A stretch of 64,000 bases of DNA from Cymodocea nodosa (taxonomy: Eukaryota > Streptophyta > Magnoliopsida > Alismatales > Cymodoceaceae): positions 1,128,501 through 1,192,500 of the forward strand of contig CM072341.1 in assembly GCA_036874045.1 (NCBI GenBank). Direction: 5' to 3'. The first letter of the stretch is position 1; the number at the start of each line of letters is the position of its first letter. The position numbers and the translations under genes are program-made. A model generated the notes under the pieces. It saw only the letters and a program-made list of their open reading frames with translations, did not search any database and was not told the DNA's origin. Below, in pieces: positions 24,971 through 36,329 of the stretch.

Positions 24971-25075
24971 CATGCGTTGCACGCAAGCATCTTCTTTATT
25001 TCTGTGTTACATACATAACATGAGATTGAAATTACGCCCCTGCAATGAAAGTAAAGATCGATACAAGTATTTATT
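24971..25075 (-). pseudogene. GRP 3'-UTR relic
   Basis: Matches in reverse the 3' untranslated region of the A-type GRPs (compare 46335-46440: GCAAGC(A/G)TCTTCTTTATTT and GAAATTACGCCCCTGCAATG). No coding sequence follows: the match stops where the GRP C-terminus should begin. A minus-strand GRP gene was therefore deleted here, between the copia 3' LTR and the Cys-rich gene. Confidence 0.75.
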
Positions 25076-25141
25076 TGTCTTTAACACAAAAAAGTTGTGT
25101 CCTTATGTCACCACATCTGACTCGTTCTCATCCACGCTTGC

Positions 25142-25149
25142 TATAAATA
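25142..25149 (+). promoter_or_regulatory. TATA box of the Cys-rich peptide gene
   Basis: TATAAATA, followed by GAGAGC, is 98 bases before ATG 25240, a normal plant core-promoter spacing. Confidence 0.7.
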
Positions 25150-25239
25150 GAGAGCATGGTCGTGGCCCATCTGTTCATCAGCATCAATCTTCACATATTT
25201 CCTTTGTTATAGATGCAGAAGAGAAGAGGAGGAGGATCG

Positions 25240-25592
25240 ATGGCTCCTAAGCCTATTTTCGTGCTTACTGCCTTTTTGCTGGTCCTCGTACTCGTCACCT
25301 CTGACGTGCTGGTGAAAGCGGTGGAAAATGCGGAAGAAGAAACCACAGGTCGCCAAATATTTCGTCCAGTACTCTTCTTGTTGACCAACTACTTGTATAT
25401 TGTATTCACTACTAAAAGTAACATATATTATTCTTTGTAGAACTTGACTTGGATGCGAATGATGTTGATGAAGACAAAGTTGGAGAAAACCATTCGAGGA
25501 GGAGGTGTTGTAAACCGTATTGCATCCGTCTGTGCAGATGTGGGATCTATCGCTACTGCTGCCGCTACATTTGTCGTTGCCGATGTTGTTGA
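25240..25592 (+). CDS. Secreted Cys-rich peptide, two exons
   Basis: Exon 1 is 25240-25348 and exon 2 is 25441-25592, around a 92-bp intron (CAG/GTCGCC donor; TTATTCTTTGTAG acceptor). The splice restores one frame of 86 residues. It has a signal peptide (MAPKPIFVLTAFLLVLVLVT, cleavage near residue 27), an acidic spacer (ENAEEETTELDLDANDVDED) and a C-terminal domain of about 32 residues with 11 Cys, from RRRCCKPYC to CRCRCC. An acidic ELAE-like segment interrupted by an intron after the signal peptide, followed by a compositionally biased tail, is the plan of short plant GRPs, but the tail here is Cys/Arg/Tyr instead of Gly. Role unknown; extracellular and disulphide- or metal-linked is a reasonable guess. 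An in-frame upstream ATG (25213) would add a basic leader and is less likely. The unspliced frame would stop at 25440. Confidence 0.72.
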
Positions 25593-26176
25593 TCATCAAT
25601 CTACCTACGACGCCGTGGGTTAATTGATAAGCGTCACTCCAACGTACTACCACCGTAAAATTAAAAAAGTCAAATATTGTTATCTGATTAAGGAATATGA
25701 TATTACTTGATATTACTCCCTTGGTAACGACACAGACACAATGAATACGAACGAAATCTCTTCAGACTTCAATCACAGTTTGATTTGATACCCCCTGATG
25801 ATGATGCTATTCCAATTTGGTAGCTTAGGAGGAGCTCCAACAATGCAAAGAATATCAAGATCAGTTCAAACCTGATTGTTGATGTTCTCGAGAGATGGCC
25901 GGATGAAGTTGATATTGAAGGTGGGAAATAAACATCTGTTGTTTTTTTTTCTCTCGCTTTTGGTGGTTTGGTGCCCTCAACCTCTTGTCAAGTACGGTTT
26001 GTTGTTTTCTTTAATCGAACATTTGTTTGCAAGCATTTGATCTTAGAGTTGGAAATTCTCTTATCTTTAATTTGAGTTTAGCTCACCTTGAGAAAAATAA
26101 ACGTTATACCCTCCATGGTAGAAGGAAGGAAGAAGAAGAAAAAAAAAACAGTATCGTGGTATGTCCGATGGTGTTT
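25593..26176. other. Spacer, no gene
   Basis: Follows the Cys-rich gene and runs to the left border of duplicated unit D. Only short ORFs with no family resemblance. Confidence 0.5.
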
Positions 26177-26947
26177 ATCTGCGTGTTTGATATAATTAAA
26201 CGCTTGTGCTTGGATGGTGGATATACTAAAATTACGTTGAGATGGGATCAGCTGCATGAACATAGAGAATATTATTTAATACCGCAAATTTCAGTAAAAA
26301 TCCACCGACGACAACACGGCATTGCAAGGTGTAGCTGAGTCTTCTGGTGAGGTTTGGCATTCCTTCTGATAGAAGAAGTAAAGAATACCAAACAAATGAC
26401 CAAGTGCCACAACTCATCCAACAGATGCAACCCACAAACATTGCACCTCCATATACAGCCAATTGCAATTTATTTACCAAACATTTTGTTAATCAATTTC
26501 CATCGACCTAATACTTTAATTTATTATTATTCACTTCAAAGACTTGTATTTGATCACTTTTATACTCCATCCATCTTATCTTACTCATACCTCCAACAAG
26601 TAATTCCAACTCAAGCTTCACCGCTCATTATTCCGAATTAGAAAAGATTAGGTCTATTCAGCAAATTCCAGTCAAAATCCACCAGCAAAGATTCGGCTTG
26701 GCCCTTCAGATTTCTAGAGAGCGGGACTATTTTCTAATTTCTATTGACTTACGGGACATCACGATTGCTTCTTAAGTTTGCAAGTTGGTATGGTGTTGAC
26801 CTTTAGCACAATGATTAGATATTCATTTATTATTTCTCGACGATATGGCCAGGTTGTGACACATATATATTATTGTCTGTTTGTATTCTAAGATTCCTGT
26901 GGGTTTTCTTCCACGTTAAAAATTGGTGCAAGAACGGAAGAAAGCGC

Positions 26948-26956
26948 TATAAATAG
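26948..26956 (+). promoter_or_regulatory. TATA box of GRP gene D
   Basis: TATAAATAG, 78 bases before the ATG, as in gene A. The preceding bases read AGCGC instead of AACCC. Confidence 0.8.
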
Positions 26957-27033
26957 CCAACAATGTGGTCCGAAACTGATCACAGCCATCTCACTTTTCT
27001 CTCAAGACGTTCTGAAAACTAGAGAAACAAAGG

Positions 27034-27480
27034 ATGGCGAGGTTCGGAAAAGTTGTAAGTGTCGCCCTTCTCCTCATGTTCTGTTTGGGCATGACCACTG
27101 CCACTAGGGTCTTGACGGCATATGCCAGTGGAGGAGGAGGAGGAGGAGGAGGCGGAGGTGGTGGCGGTGGCCGTGGAGGAGGATCTGGATACGGCTCTGG
27201 CTCTGGCTCTGGTTACGGACATGCTGGAGGACGTGGTGGATACGCCAGCGCGGGTGGTGGAGGTGGAGGCGGTGGAGGTGGTGGTGGATCTCATGGCGGA
27301 AGTGGTTCCGGCTATGGATCCGGTAGTGGCTCCGGATATGCTGTTGGCAACGGCGGCTATGCTAGAGCTGGAGGCGGCGGTGGCGGAGGAGGAGGTGGTG
27401 GTGGGAGCCACGGTGGGTCTGGATATGGGTCTGGTTCGGGCTCCGGCCACGGATACGCTCGTGGTGGATACTACCCTTGA
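27034..27480 (+). CDS. Glycine-rich secreted protein, GRP copy D
   Basis: A 148-residue protein that differs from copy A by one extra Gly in the first Gly run. It has the same signal peptide (MARFGKVVSVALLLMFCLGM), three Gly-run plus GSGYGSGSGSGYG rounds, and the GYARGGYYP end. Exported, presumably wall-associated. The near identity extends through the promoter and 3' flank, so A and D are recent duplicates or are kept alike by conversion. Confidence 0.88.
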   Translation: MARFGKVVSVALLLMFCLGMTTATRVLTAYASGGGGGGGGGGGGGGRGGGSGYGSGSGSGYGHAGGRGGYASAGGGGGGGGGGGGSHGGSGSGYGSGSGSGYAVGNGGYARAGGGGGGGGGGGGSHGGSGYGSGSGSGHGYARGGYYP

Positions 27481-27955
27481 AACTCCACTTCCTTTGATGG
27501 TCAAATATGGGAAATACTTGTATCGATCTTTATTTTCATTCCAGGGGCGTAATTTCAATCTCTTGTTATGTATGTAACACAAAAATAAAGAAGATGCTTG
27601 CGTGCTACGACATGCATTGACATGATAATTAAATAAGAATCTTAATGGTTGTGAGATGTATGCGTGCATGACGCCCACGTCAAAGTAATTTACCTTCTCC
27701 TTGTTATTTCTTATGAATTTGTTTAATCCTGTCTAATTTAGTTAGTTTGTGTCCAACTCAACTGAGGAATTGAACATCTCACTCAAACTTAGACGTCCAA
27801 ATTTTAACCTCATGTTGGAACTAAAAGTGATTGAAATGGAAGTAGGATCACGTACATCCAACATGTTCATTAAAGAAACAATCGTATGATCTAAAAAATA
27901 TGAATGTCTCAAGTGAGAAATAATAAATATCATTGAAAATTTTGGTGAATGACTC

Positions 27956-28209
27956 GCTTAAAGCATTCTCTTCATTCTATTTCGTTACTTGTCTATTTCG
28001 TTACTTCAACGTCTACGTCGTCGCATTCAACTTCGACCTTCAGGAAAAAGACTCGGGAATTTCTAGACGTGAGATGCAGATTGAGTTTCCAGATGCAGCC
28101 GTCTCTCTCAACCATGAAATGTCAAGTTTATACCAAATATTTTGTTAAATATAATTAATTTCCCTCAATCTTGCACTTTAATCTATCTTTATTTCCTTCT
28201 CGTCCAAAA
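27956..28209. other. Spacer, no gene
   Basis: Short sequence between duplicated unit D and the gypsy gag fragment; no recognisable content. Confidence 0.4.
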
Positions 28210-28880
28210 CAAGTGACGACAGCCTCCGCCAATTGCTCCCATGATATGTCCTCCTAGCTAGAACTTAGAAGTGAACCAAAACCATTCTAAGGTGACGCCA
28301 TCAAGATGGTACGCCGCCGCCGTCATCTTTTGCTTTGGTGCCACATTATGAAAGCAAAAGTATTATTTTACCTTATACACCCATGTCGATTGGTTTTGGC
28401 TCCCATCAAACATTGAGAGCTTAATAGCAGAGAGTTTTGGATAACATACCTCACCCTCTCCTATTTTTGACAATGTTCCCTCACGCATGCGAAAAATTTT
28501 AGGATGCAATGTACCTTCGTGGCCTGCAATTATTCGTTGAGTTCTGATATTTCTCCTCCTAGATACTACGTCATGCCTAATCACTCCTACTGCAAATCTC
28601 GATGGCTCACGTCTATCTCCGTGTGCAGCATATTCAACCTGTCTTCCAATAATTTTCTGAACGCTTCCATCTCCTCTGGCTTTATTGCACTCTCTAGATC
28701 GGAAAGCTTTGATACCAGTTTGTCTTCGGCGTTTAAATCGACTGTGGACTTGGCACCTTCTACTGCATGATGTCGAGTAATTGATATTGTAGTGTTGAAT
28801 CGTGAAGAATACGATCGAGAGAAAGGGAACAAAGGAGGGTGGAAGATGGTAGAACACACATTAACATAAATCAATATAGT
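28210..28880 (-). pseudogene. Ty3/gypsy gag fragment
   Basis: The minus strand reads an N-terminal stretch (VDLNAEDKLVSKLSDLESAI, then EAFRKLLEDRLNMLHTEID), and after stops the gag core (LSMFDGSQNQSTWVYKVK, then VAPKQKMTAAAYHLDGVTLEW), which matches the usual FDG...W...A(A/S)YHL(D/E)G...W pattern of gypsy capsid proteins. It is broken by several stops and frameshifts. Pol is absent, so only the 5' part of an element survives. Confidence 0.7.
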
Positions 28881-29399
28881 GAGTTCCTATTGTAGGAGTT
28901 CTCACTATTCCGATTGCCGTCCAAGATGACGAAGGCCTTTATTTAAATAAATTGTGTGATTGCAAATCACACTTATTACAACCCAAATCTTCCAAATTGA
29001 CGGCAATCCTGACAATCATGGATTAATGTCGGCAACACCCCACTAGAAGCCTCCTAGAAATGCTTGGAAAAGCCCAAAAAACCAAAAAAACGATTCTTGA
29101 GAATCTTGGAGAATATAGCAAACATCGACGGTAATTAATTATTTTATTATTTACTTTTCATTATTATTATATGTATCTTTATATTATATATATATATATT
29201 TTTTAATGAATGTATTTAGATGTTAACCGTCATTTGCAAAGTTTAATGATATTGGCCCGATATTTTCAAATGTCGAGTATTATTTTTTCCTCCTTTACTT
29301 TTTTTAATTTTTTTTTCAATTTTTGTATGTCATACGAATATTTAAGTTTCACTTGTCTGATGAATAACTTAATGTCTTTCATGGAAGAGTTATGGATAA
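28881..29399 (-). other. Probable 5' leader or LTR remnant of the gypsy fragment
   Basis: Lies upstream of the gag fragment on the minus strand. Contains TTCTCACTATTCCGATTGCC and a CAAGATTCTCAAGAATC-type palindrome near 29090-29112, then AT-rich DNA with a TA run at about 29185-29200. No paired LTR is present, so the assignment is tentative. Confidence 0.35.
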
Positions 29400-30764
29400 T
29401 GCTTGGGTTTGATTTTGCTTAAAATATAAAGTAATTTTTGAACGAGATTTAAATTAATAAATTCATTCGTTACTACAAGTATACAATGTATGTTATAAAA
29501 GTACGCAAATATAGATCAAACCATAGAAAGTGATTAGAATCAATTTCTAGGTTGCTTTTAGTTGGTGATAGTGTTTTACTAATTAATTTCTCTCACCTCG
29601 TTAAGTTATTATTTAATTCAACGTACAAGTCTATGGACTTAAGCTAATTATAGTTGTTTGCACCTAAATTCGACCAACTATTCAGCGATCCCAAAGAATG
29701 CAAATAACTTGCTTTAAACTCTATGATTACAACTTATCTCTGATTGAACAATGAACAGATTTAACATCTAAATGATCTCAAATAGCAATCATTTAAGACA
29801 TGATTTCAAAGATTACAACTAATTGGTTTCAAAATAAAGTAACATACATATTCATACTGAAATGGAAATAAATACACAACAATTGACAATCACAAATAAA
29901 CAATACAAACACAAATAGTACATAAACAAAACATAATATATATGTAAATGTAAATGTTCCCTAAGGTGGATGATAGATGACTAACAATGCTCTCTATTGA
30001 AAATCAAAAACCTCTAACCTTATATGTAATGTAGTTATACCTCTTAAAATTTAATCACTTACTATCAAACACTCCTCTCCTTATTGGATTACAAACCTAA
30101 ACCTTTGTAAGGTAATCTTCTTCTCGGTAAGTTGACATCAACTCGACACTAAAACTAGAAACTTTAGTCTTTCTACTATGAGATGATTTGGTACTTGGTG
30201 AAGAAATATTCTCTTCGTTTTATGTGATCACTTTTTCGTAGTAATTGTCAGTTACCAAAGTTTGATTAGAACGATCCAACTTTAGAAATATCTCCATAGA
30301 CCTCTAATGAATGATCGATGAACAGTAAAAAAATGATATCCCAACAAACATCTCACGCTCTTTATAGTAAGTGCTTCTTTCCTCCATTCTTCTCGATATC
30401 TTTTAGTCCTTTTATATTTCTTTTCAAGAATAATTGCTAATGCCAAAAATCAATGGCTAGATTCTTCTTTCCTATGCATCAATGGTTGTAATCCCTTCTC
30501 TATTCCATGATATAGATCATAGGTATGAATCATGGAATGTAGGTTTTCAATGCAATTCTTGCAACTGCTTATAATCGCACATTAAATAAAATAACTACTC
30601 TCCAGTGTTAATGTAACTTAATAGACTAATTTCATTAAGTTAAACGCTAACTCAATGGAGTTAGTTTGTTCCTGCAATTTAGTAGAATATGTTAGAACCT
30701 GAGTATTTTGATAATGCAAAAACTGTGAGGAAACATATTGTATTTCACAGATAAGTCAAGGCAG

Positions 30765-32979
30765 TGTTTAGAATGAAAAAGTGCATATTATTAACAGTTA
30801 AATGATGGTTAATTGCATAACTTTTAGCTTATCATATAAGAATTAAGCCATTATGATATAATTGCACTATTATATGCTTTAATTGAAGAATTTACTTAAT
30901 TTAGGGGAATTAATGTTAATTTAGTACATTTATGAACTGTCGATAAGTTGCAGGCTGTGAAATTCTTAAGTATCCAAATTTTCTGATATTTCGGACAGTT
31001 ATGTTTAACATACCGAACAAATTCGGACAGTTATGTTTAACATACCGAACAAATTCGGACAGTTATGTTTAACAGATTGAATATGTATCAGATAGTTATG
31101 TTTAAATTGTCGAACAGTTATGTTTTGAGAGAATATTTTATTATTTCCTGAAGTACACGTGTCGAAACCATAATAAATGACTTAAGTGAAATTTCAGTGA
31201 GTTATTTATAACTATTCGAAATTGCAACTAGGCATCGGATAGTTATCCTTGTAACTTTCCGAAATCTCTTTTTATTTTATAAAATAGCTGAGGACACGTG
31301 TCATGTTCTAGGAAATTGACTTAAGTGGATTTTCGGTGAGTTAGCTGTAACTATCTGAAATGCATCTGAGCATCGGATAGTTAGACCTGTAACTCTCTGA
31401 AATGTTATTTTATGATTAAACTGCTGCTGACACGTGTTGAGATCTGGTAGATTTACTTAAGTTATATATCAGTGAGTTATTTGTAACTATCCGAAATGCA
31501 TCTAAGCATCGGATAGTTAAGTTTATAAGTATCCGAAATGCACCTGAGCATTGGATAGTTAAATTTATGCATGTGTTTTATAGTTAAATCAACGAAGAAA
31601 GTCCGTTGAGTTATTTGTAACTCCACAGACTATATATTTTCTAATATGCCACTGTAGCGGTTGCAGGAACAAACAATTGGAAGAGAAAAACCACGTTTGC
31701 ATGTATCGCGCAGGGAAAGAAATCATCACCGTTGATATGAATGAAGGAAATCCAACCGACCATTCAAGCAGAAGTAGTTACTACTAAAGAAATATAAAAG
31801 AAAAGAAGAAAAAAAAGAAGGTGTTTGATCGATGGGCGGACAGTGTGTGCAGAGGAGGATCGGTGTCGCAATTCTCTGAAGTACCACACCAACCATCATC
31901 ATCACCATCATCACCACCAGAATCACCAACCATCGGAGGTTTGTGAGGATACTTGCCTGATGTCGGGTCGATTCCAAGCCAAACACAGTGCCTGACAACC
32001 ACTGTGAGGAGTGATTGCGTCGCAGGAAGGGAAGCCATTTTCACCAAGCATCGACTCATATTTCAGGAGATCATAAAGCTTTTAGCCTTGGCTTCGAGTT
32101 GATGCCTGTATGCTGAAGAGGAGATCATCTTGCAATTCTGGACTCGCAATTCTAAAGGGAGAGGAGACAGAATTGTAAGTGGTTTAATTTTCAGTGGTGT
32201 AATCGCGTTGCAAGTAGTGTCAGAAGTATTTACTGTCAAGTGAGATTACTTTACATTTCACCTATCGCCCATTTCCATGTTCATATTAAAACAAAAATAC
32301 CAAAAACAATTTATCTATGTTTGTATGTTGTATTTGAGTGTTGTATTGTTTGTGTTGTATCGTGATTAATGTTATCTTTGTTAGTGTTGTGATTGTTTTA
32401 TGTTTATTTTAGTTTTACAGTTTACTGAAATTGGTTCGTTCAAAAGACTTAAAGATTTTAATGGTTACTATTTGAATTATCTGAATGTTAGTATTGCTTA
32501 ATGATAAATCCAATGTTAACTAAGATTAAAGAGCTTAATTGATGTTATTTACAATCTGTGGAATCGCCCAATGGTTGGCCGAATTCCTCTGTAAATAGCA
32601 GTATTAAAAAGAAAAGACAGACTCGCGGAGTTAACTTAAGTCCACGAGGTTAGTCCGTTGAGTTAGCCATAACTCAACGAACTTAGTCCGTTGAGTTAAC
32701 TATGAGTCAACGGAGAGCTTATTGAATATATAAATTTGATTTTTAACAAGCAAAGAGTTCTCAAGTTCATCAGCAATTCCTTGTGGGATCGACCTGTACT
32801 TGCACACTGATACAATAGACACTGTGCACTTGTAGTTAAAGTACAAATTGGAATTAATATCTAAATTGTATTAAATGTTGTTTGTTTACTTCTAAAAGAG
32901 AGAATATACATAAAGATAAATTAAAAACAGAAGTAACAAATCCAAGTTTTTCTAGTGTAGTACTGGGAAAACCCAAATA
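30765..32979 (+). mobile_element. Inner solo LTR (copy 1), most complete of its family
   Basis: Starts TGTTTAGAATGAAAAAGTGC, ends GGGAAAACCCAAATA, flanked by GGCAG at 30760-30764 and 32980-32984. At 2215 bp it is the longest copy and serves as reference. The last CA has mutated to TA. It contains several GGATAGTTA/AACTATCCGAA repeats around 30965-31570. Confidence 0.92.
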
Positions 32980-33109
32980 GGCAGCATTAGTTCAAAAGGC
33001 AGATAGAACAAAAACCAAGCAGACGAATAGATGAAGAAAGTTCCAGAAGATACTGCTTTAAAGCTACAGGAAAATCAGACAGTTACAGGTCCAAAGAGTA
33101 AAATAGCAA

Positions 33110-34110
33110 CAAGTCCATCAGATAGTTAGAAGGATAACTATCCTAATTTACAAAGCCTTCGGAGAGTTATTTAATCAGATAGTTAAGTTGGTTGAATGAT
33201 CGGAGAGTTATAGAGTTAACTATCTGAAAGAAAAAGGAAAATCGGAAAGTTAGAAAGGCTAACTATCCGAAACTTAAGTCATTCAATTAACCACATGCAG
33301 AAATACAAAACAGAATCTTAAAGGACTTTTCGGAGAGTTAGATAACTATCCGAGTTTTCTTTCGGAGAGTTAGATAACTATTCGAGTTTTTCGGAAAGTT
33401 ACAGGTATAACTTTCTGAAACTTAAGTCATCTTATTACGCACGTGCAAAATAGAGAAGCCGACAATTGAAAGCTTAAAAGGAAAAATCGGAGAGTTAGAT
33501 AACTATCCAAAATTTCAAAGAGAGTTTCGGTAAGTTACAGTTTAACTATCCGAAACTTAAGTTATTGAAATTGCCATGTGTAGAATTCAAGAAAGAAGAT
33601 CAGTTAAGTTTTCGGAGAGTTAGAAAGATAACTATCCGAAATCTCAAGAGAATTTCGGTGAGTTATGGTTTAACTATCCGAAACTTAAGTTAGTGAATTT
33701 CCCACGTGTAGAATTCCAAACAGATGTTCAAATGAGTTTTCAGAGAGTTAGAAAGATAACTATCCGAAAGATAACTATCCGAAATCTCAAGAGAATTTCG
33801 ATGAGTTATGGCTTAACTATCCGAAACTTAAGTTATGATTTTATGCACATGCAATTTTGAAGGGACAACTGTCGAAGACTTAAATGAAAGTTCAGAAAGT
33901 TACAGTAGTTAACTATCCGAAAGTCAGGAGCTCTTTTCGGTAAGTTAAAAACAAGACTCCGAACTCTTGACTTTACACGTGAGTAACTTAAAATCGTCAC
34001 ATGACTTAGAGAACAGAATATGAGTGATGAATCGGCAAGTTATGGATGCTTTTCGGTAAGTTATTTTTATAACCATCCGAAAGTCTGAGATTTTCGGAAG
34101 GTTACTTACT
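33110..34110. repeat. Minisatellite inside the SIRE-like LTR
   Basis: About nine diverged units of roughly 100-120 bp. Each reads TCGGAGAGTTA..GATAACTATCCGAA, then CGG(T/A)(G/A)AGTTA...AACTATCCGAAACTTAAGT, then a CACGTG-type or CACATG-type hexamer. GAGTTA and AACTATCCGA recur as inverted partners, giving potential hairpins. Confidence 0.8.
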
Positions 34111-35031
34111 GAACTTCAGACAGAACGGTAACTTACCATATTTAGGTCTGATTATTTGCCAAGTACAACAGAATACATCTGTTGCAAGAAAAATATGATC
34201 GTTATACCTTTGATATAAATATGAGGAGTTTAAGAGAGGAAAAGAATGAGATAACATATATACTACATACAGTGAGCTACACTCCAATTCCAATTACACT
34301 CAAGTCTGCAAACAATGAAGCATATTCTAAAGAAATACTACAGAAAAAGCTCTGTGCACCAAAACCTTGATTGAAAGATTCAAGCTGTTGGTTATGGCTT
34401 CTACCTGAAAGCTACATTCAGTTGTTGGTTTGAGTTTTGACCTGAAAACTCTAGAGGTTGGTTTACTGAAGTTTATACCTGAAAACTTCTGTGTTGTTGG
34501 TTATTGCTTTGACCTAAAAGCAAGTGTGTAAGTGTTGAAACACTTAGTGAAGCCTAAGTGAATCTTGGGGGTGGACTAGCCAAGTTGGTGAACCACCTAA
34601 AACTTGCTGTGTCTTATCTTTCTTTATTGCTTTGCATTCGTTTAATATCATCTCATTTCATTACTGTTTGAATCACTTTCAACATTCAAAAGAATATAAA
34701 AATTTACACACATTCACCATTCACCCTCCCTCTGGTGAGTCTACCGATCCTAACAGAATAAACATGTAATAAAATGATTTAGGTAAACGATACATGTACT
34801 AAACAATTCTAACCAATATTTAATAAAATTTTCATAGGATAATTTGCAATAATTCCAAAATAATACTTAATTAACGTCAATTCATTTCAATTATCTATAT
34901 TCTTCAATTAAGCGTTAGATTTTCGTAAATGTAACATAATGACCTACTTCCTATTTGATTAGTCATATAACATGCCTTTAATAATTAATTAAGTTTTAAG
35001 AGCTATACACTTTTTTACTCTAAATAGATAA

Positions 35032-35589
35032 CTCAACATTTTTTTTTTGAAGAGTTATGGATACCTTGCCATTTATTATTGAAAAGTTATGGATAACTAC
35101 TTGTTTCTTTTTTTAATGGAATACACTTTTTTGTAAGACCTTTTTATTTCAACCAAAGTCTAAACATATATATATATATATATTATTTACCAAAAAATTT
35201 GTAATTTGTGGATCTACACTTGTCTTCATTTTCCTTTCTCCCAACTTCAAACTTCTTCCCCTTTTTTTTATATCTTGGCATATACATTTCCTATGCATTT
35301 ATGTAGAATGACACGTGATGTTTTTTTCTTTCTATATTTTTGTAAATGTAGGGTGACTTTCTCTATTATTCATAAATATATATATATATATATACCTTTT
35401 CTATTTCAATGCATATACTTCATTGGTTTGTGTCAAGTGTTACTTGACATTTGTAAATGTTATTACTTAAATGTTAACAAAACATTCCACTTCTCCTCTC
35501 TCTTTTCTTTTTAATATTTCAGCATTCCTTCTACATAGTAGAATACTAAAAGAAAAAATTTCATTAACATTTCTCCTTTTATTTCCATT
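35032..35589. other. AT-rich spacer, no gene
   Basis: Contains a TA run at about 35168-35182 and another at 35377-35392. ORFs here are hydrophobic low-complexity readings without family resemblance. Confidence 0.5.
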
Positions 35590-35975
35590 GGTAATAAAAT
35601 ATTTAGAAGATAATACTCTCATTTTCCATATATTTCATAGAAATAAAGTAAAATATCAAAGATAACACTTTGATAGTTTTCATTTTTCATATATCTCACA
35701 GAAATAAAGTAAAATATCAAAGATAACACTCTAATAATGCCCATCTTTTGTATATTTCACAAAAACAAAGTAAAATATCAAAGATAACACAATGATAGTG
35801 CCTATCTTTTATGTGTTTTACAAGGAAAAAGTAAACTACCAGAGATAATACTCTAACAATGTCCATCTTCTATATATTTCAAAAAGGAAAAGAAAAATAT
35901 CGAATATAACACTTTGACAATGCTCATTTTTCATATATTTCACAAGAAAAAAAAAATATATCGAAGATAATACTC
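35590..35975. repeat. Minisatellite, about 63-65 bp unit, about six copies
   Basis: Units share AAGTAAAATATCAAAGATAA, then CACT(C/T)T..ATA, then TCTTTTATATATTTCACA. The array ends exactly where the copia 2 LTR begins. Confidence 0.75.
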
Positions 35976-36277
35976 TGTTATTATGTGTCTTGAATTAGTT
36001 TGTTACATATAGGGGTAGTTTTGTCCTTAGCCACTTGGGGGTACACAAATGTTATAGATAGACCCCCAACGTGTGCTTAGAGATAAAGTTGAATCTTGTA
36101 TCCCTTTGTGATCACCTAGAGAATCATTCAATTGAGCTCCATCCATGGACGTACCCATTTGGGGAACCACGTTAAACCTTGGTGTTTTTGCATTTGCTTC
36201 ACACGTCTTTCCCATTTGTCTTCTTTCTTCTCCATGAGTCCAAGCTTCTCCCTTTCCGCGCTTCTTTTCGCATAACA
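35976..36277 (+). repeat. 5' LTR of copia 2 with primer-binding site
   Basis: Begins TGTTATTATG and ends CGCATAACA, giving TGTTAT/ATAACA terminal inverted repeats. It is followed after two bases by TGGTATCAGAGC (36280-36291), the complement of the initiator tRNA-Met 3' end typical of plant copia elements. The 302-bp size fits the group. Confidence 0.85.
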
Positions 36278-36329
36278 AGTGGTATCAGAGCGAAGCTTGA
36301 GGAGTTGGCTATGGATTAGGCTTGAAAGA

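Larger units (their letters stand above)
26177..27955 (+). repeat. GRP unit D: direct copy of 3562-5240
   Basis: Starts at the shared GTTTGATATAATTAAACGC segment and ends after CAAGTGAGAAATAATAAATA. Flanks, promoter and coding region match unit A nearly base for base. It contains about 110 bp (near 27790-27900, with AACTAAAAGTGATTGAAATG) that unit A lacks but that reappears inverted beside gene G at 50690-50800, linking D and G. Confidence 0.85.
30690..34755 (+). mobile_element. SIRE/Maximus-like solo LTR, middle level of the nest
   Basis: Starts TGTTAGAACC, ends GATCCTAACA, and is flanked by the 5-bp duplication GAATA (30685-30689 and 34756-34760). After removing the inner LTR (30765-32979) it is about 1.85 kb. 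The 3' portion (GTGAAGCCTAAGTGAATC, TTGGGGGTGGACTAGCC, CATTCACCCTCCCTCTGGTG) resembles the end of long copia LTRs of the SIRE/Maximus type; that family name is from memory of such ends, not from pol. No internal domain remains, so it is a solo LTR. Confidence 0.8.
29400..35026 (-). mobile_element. Outer solo LTR (copy 5) of a three-level nest
   Basis: Reverse-oriented, more diverged member of the 19610/30765 LTR family. It begins TGCTTGGGTTT and ends TTTTTACTCTAAATA, with a perfect 5-bp duplication GATAA at 29395-29399 and 35027-35031. Its body is 29400-30689 plus 34756-35026; the middle is the inserted LTR 30690-34755. The net length of about 1.56 kb fits an internally decayed LTR. Confidence 0.85.

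Noticed and set aside
25207..25653. 148-residue minus-strand frame across the Cys-rich gene
   Set aside because: Has no signal peptide or motif, whereas the plus strand has a TATA box, signal peptide and matching splice sites.
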